Assembly: GCF_001953875.1 (NCBI RefSeq)
Contig: NZ_MQUR01000019.1
Location: forward strand, 1 to 64,000
Length of the DNA stretch: 64,000 nucleotides
From: Streptomyces amritsarensis
Lineage (GTDB): Bacteria; Actinomycetota; Actinomycetes; Streptomycetales; Streptomycetaceae
Direction: 5' to 3'
Position 1 is the first letter of the stretch; the number at the start of each line of letters is the position of its first letter. The notes below the pieces were generated by a model. It worked only from the letters and a program-made list of their open reading frames with translations. It had not been told where the DNA came from and did not search any database. Of this stretch, positions 61,278 to 64,000 are shown piece by piece. Position numbers and translations under genes: made by a program.

Positions 61278-61961
61278 TCAGCAGTTCTTGGCGGGCGCGG
61301 GCGCGGGGTTGGCCAGGAGGGCCAGCGCCTTGTCCGCGTCCTCCTTCGTGCTGAGCTCCTTGAAGGCGTCGCCCAGGATCAGGTCGACGTCCGCGGTCTC
61401 ACGGGTGTCGGTCTGCTGGGTGGTCCCGGGGAGCTGGGTGCCCAGTACGGCGAAGACGGCCTTGTCGGTCGTCGGGGAGCCCAGCAGTATCCCGGTGCCG
61501 GGGACCTTCTTGTCGAAGTCGGCCGGGGCGTTGCCGACGGTGCCGATGAGGAACCCGCGTTTGGCGAGTTCGTCGCCGACGGCCTTGGCCAGGCCCGCGC
61601 GCGGGGTCGCGTTGTAGACGTTGACCGTGATCGTGCCGGGCTGGGGGAGCACGACCGCCGGTTTGGCGGGGGCGGACGCCGTGGCGGCGGCGGGGGCCGC
61701 GGGAGCACCGCCCTTGGCGGCGGACCCGGGTGACTTCGTCGGGCAGTCCTTGGCACCGGCAGCTGTGTTCCGCTTGGGGCCATCGCCCCGGAACACGCCG
61801 ATGAGCTGCAGTGCCCCGTAGCCGACCAGGGCAAGCGCGAGGACCGAGCCGAGCACGGCGAGGACGATCCGACGTCGGCTCCGCTTACGGCTCATGCGGG
61901 GGTAGGCGGTCCCCGTGACGCGGTACTTACCGCCCATGCCGGGGGGAGTGAGCATGCTCAT
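61278..61961 (-). CDS. membrane-anchored LytR C-terminal domain protein
   Basis: The 227-residue protein has a basic cytoplasmic start (SRKRSRRR), one transmembrane helix (about residues 32-54), a Pro/Ala/Lys-rich linker to about 105 and an extracytoplasmic LytR_C domain (about 110-205; TITVNVYNATPRAGLAKAVGDELAKRGFLIGTVGNA is the hallmark). Without the LytR-CpsA-Psr enzymatic domain it probably helps or regulates wall-polymer ligation. Start uncertain between ATG 61961 and 61955, neither with a strong site. It converges on upp. Confidence 0.88.
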   Translation of the reverse strand: MSMLTPPGMGGKYRVTGTAYPRMSRKRSRRRIVLAVLGSVLALALVGYGALQLIGVFRGDGPKRNTAAGAKDCPTKSPGSAAKGGAPAAPAAATASAPAKPAVVLPQPGTITVNVYNATPRAGLAKAVGDELAKRGFLIGTVGNAPADFDKKVPGTGILLGSPTTDKAVFAVLGTQLPGTTQQTDTRETADVDLILGDAFKELSTKEDADKALALLANPAPAPAKNC

Positions 61962-62053
61962 GGGCGCAGCGTAGTGCGACCCGGTGGCGATGCCTACTAA
62001 ATGATCTGCTGATAGGTCAATGGTGACCCGAAAGGCGCAATCTACGCGAAGCG

Positions 62054-62350
62054 TCAGTCCATCTCGAGGACGCGGGCGTGCAGCACCTGGCGCTGCTGCA
62101 GGGCCGCGCGCACGGCGCGGTGCAGGCCGTCCTCCAGATAGAGGTCGCCCTGCCACTTCACGACATGGGCGAAGAGGTCGCCGTAGAAGGTCGAGTCCTC
62201 GGCGAGCAGCGTTTCGAGGTCCAGCTGGCCCTTGGTCGTCACGAGCTGGTCGAGCCGGACCGGGCGCGGCGCGACGTCCGCCCACTGCCGGGTGGTTTCC
62301 CTGCCGTGGTCGGGGTACGGCCGCCCGCTTCCGATGCGCTTGAAGATCAC
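62054..62350 (-). CDS. small VapB/ParB-like conserved protein of unknown function
   Basis: The 98-residue cytoplasmic protein has a start MIFKRIGSGRPYPDHGRE, a central VRLDQLVTTKGQLDLETLL segment and YLEDGLHRAVRAALQQRQVLHARVLEMD at the end. The DGLHR...A pattern recalls the DGHHR motif of ParB/Srx-type domains. I also remember similar proteins being labelled as VapB-like. Neither is firmly supported. No toxin gene lies beside it. It is divergent from the HerA-like gene across 88 bases. Confidence 0.75.
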   Translation of the reverse strand: MIFKRIGSGRPYPDHGRETTRQWADVAPRPVRLDQLVTTKGQLDLETLLAEDSTFYGDLFAHVVKWQGDLYLEDGLHRAVRAALQQRQVLHARVLEMD

Positions 62351-62438
62351 ACGGAAAGCCTACCGGGCCCGTGCCTGCGGGCGCAGCCTCGTAGCGGCGG
62401 TGCAAAAGTGGCGAACACTGCCAATTGGGGAGTGATCC

Positions 62439-64000
<1,562 letters not shown>

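Noticed and set aside
62054..62350. Antitoxin of a VapBC pair
   Set aside because: No PIN-domain toxin gene lies on either side, so a toxin-antitoxin call is not supported.

Overview
The window is high-GC actinobacterial DNA, almost certainly from a Streptomyces chromosome close to oriC. Evidence for this includes near-universal G/C third codon positions, many GTG/TTG starts, seven exact copies of the Streptomyces-type parS site (GTTTCACGTGAAAC), a cluster of DnaA boxes, a SigN/SigF-like pair of SigB-family sigma factors, a subtilisin-inhibitor-like protein, a DtpA-type peroxidase/copper cluster and RsbW-like ATPase singletons. I see no insertion sequence, prophage, CRISPR array or integrated plasmid. 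The region reads as conserved core chromosome.

Layout. 1-4.5 kb: a rhomboid-like membrane protein carrying two parS sites at its 3' end, a HAD phosphatase overlapping serS, a DnaA-box cluster, and pheA. 4.5-10.7 kb: a leftward copper-handling cluster (unknown membrane protein, YcnI, Sco1, PCuAC/ECuC, CopC-CopD fusion, Tat-exported DyP peroxidase). 10.8-19.2 kb: regulatory and housekeeping genes (two RsbW-like ATPases, aminopeptidase P, a GAF-SpoIIE protein with an altered catalytic motif, a primase/polymerase-like protein, a SEC-C protein, a glycerophosphodiesterase). 19.4-24.8 kb: an HtrA protease, a LysR / cysteine dioxygenase / YeiH sulfur-linked trio and a secreted serine protease. 24.9-27.3 kb: tRNA-Ser(UGA) and small membrane, unknown and secreted proteins, including an Asn/Gln/Ser/Gly-rich one.

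27.4-34.6 kb: a tightly overlapping five-gene operon that matches, gene for gene, the mycobacterial igr module for the last steps of steroid side-chain degradation (two acyl-CoA dehydrogenases, MaoC-DUF35 fusion, MaoC, Ltp2-type aldolase). It is followed by a SigE-family sigma factor, a parS pair and a FadD-type ligase. 34.6-39.1 kb: a monooxygenase-like membrane protein, a 1,115-residue PAS/degenerate kinase/receiver protein and an SSI-type protease inhibitor. 39.3-43.9 kb: tRNA-Ser(GCU), tRNA-Arg(ACG), a PH-domain protein, SMP-30 divergent from Lrp/AsnC-DUF2797, and an ABM-amidohydrolase pair.

44.0-49.9 kb: a two-component system coupled to a GT2-GtrA polyprenyl-phosphate transferase and a GT39 membrane glycosyltransferase with a Gly-rich insert. 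50.0-53.1 kb: TetR facing a MarR-MFS drug-efflux pair. 53.1-57.4 kb: a small membrane protein, a Pro/Gly-rich lipoprotein, SigN- and SigF-like sigma factors and two small membrane or secreted proteins. 57.5-64 kb: tRNA-Ser(CGA), tadA with its associated protein, a 59-residue basic protein, a universal stress protein, upp, a LytR-C-domain protein, a small VapB/ParB-like protein and the 5' part of a HerA-like ATPase that runs off the end.

Functional links inside the window: parS and DnaA boxes mark the origin-proximal segregation/initiation domain. serS sits with three tRNA-Ser isoacceptor genes, and tadA with the tRNA-Arg(ACG) it is expected to edit. The copper genes form one delivery chain to extracellular cuproenzymes. 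The igr-like enzymes form one CoA-ester pathway.
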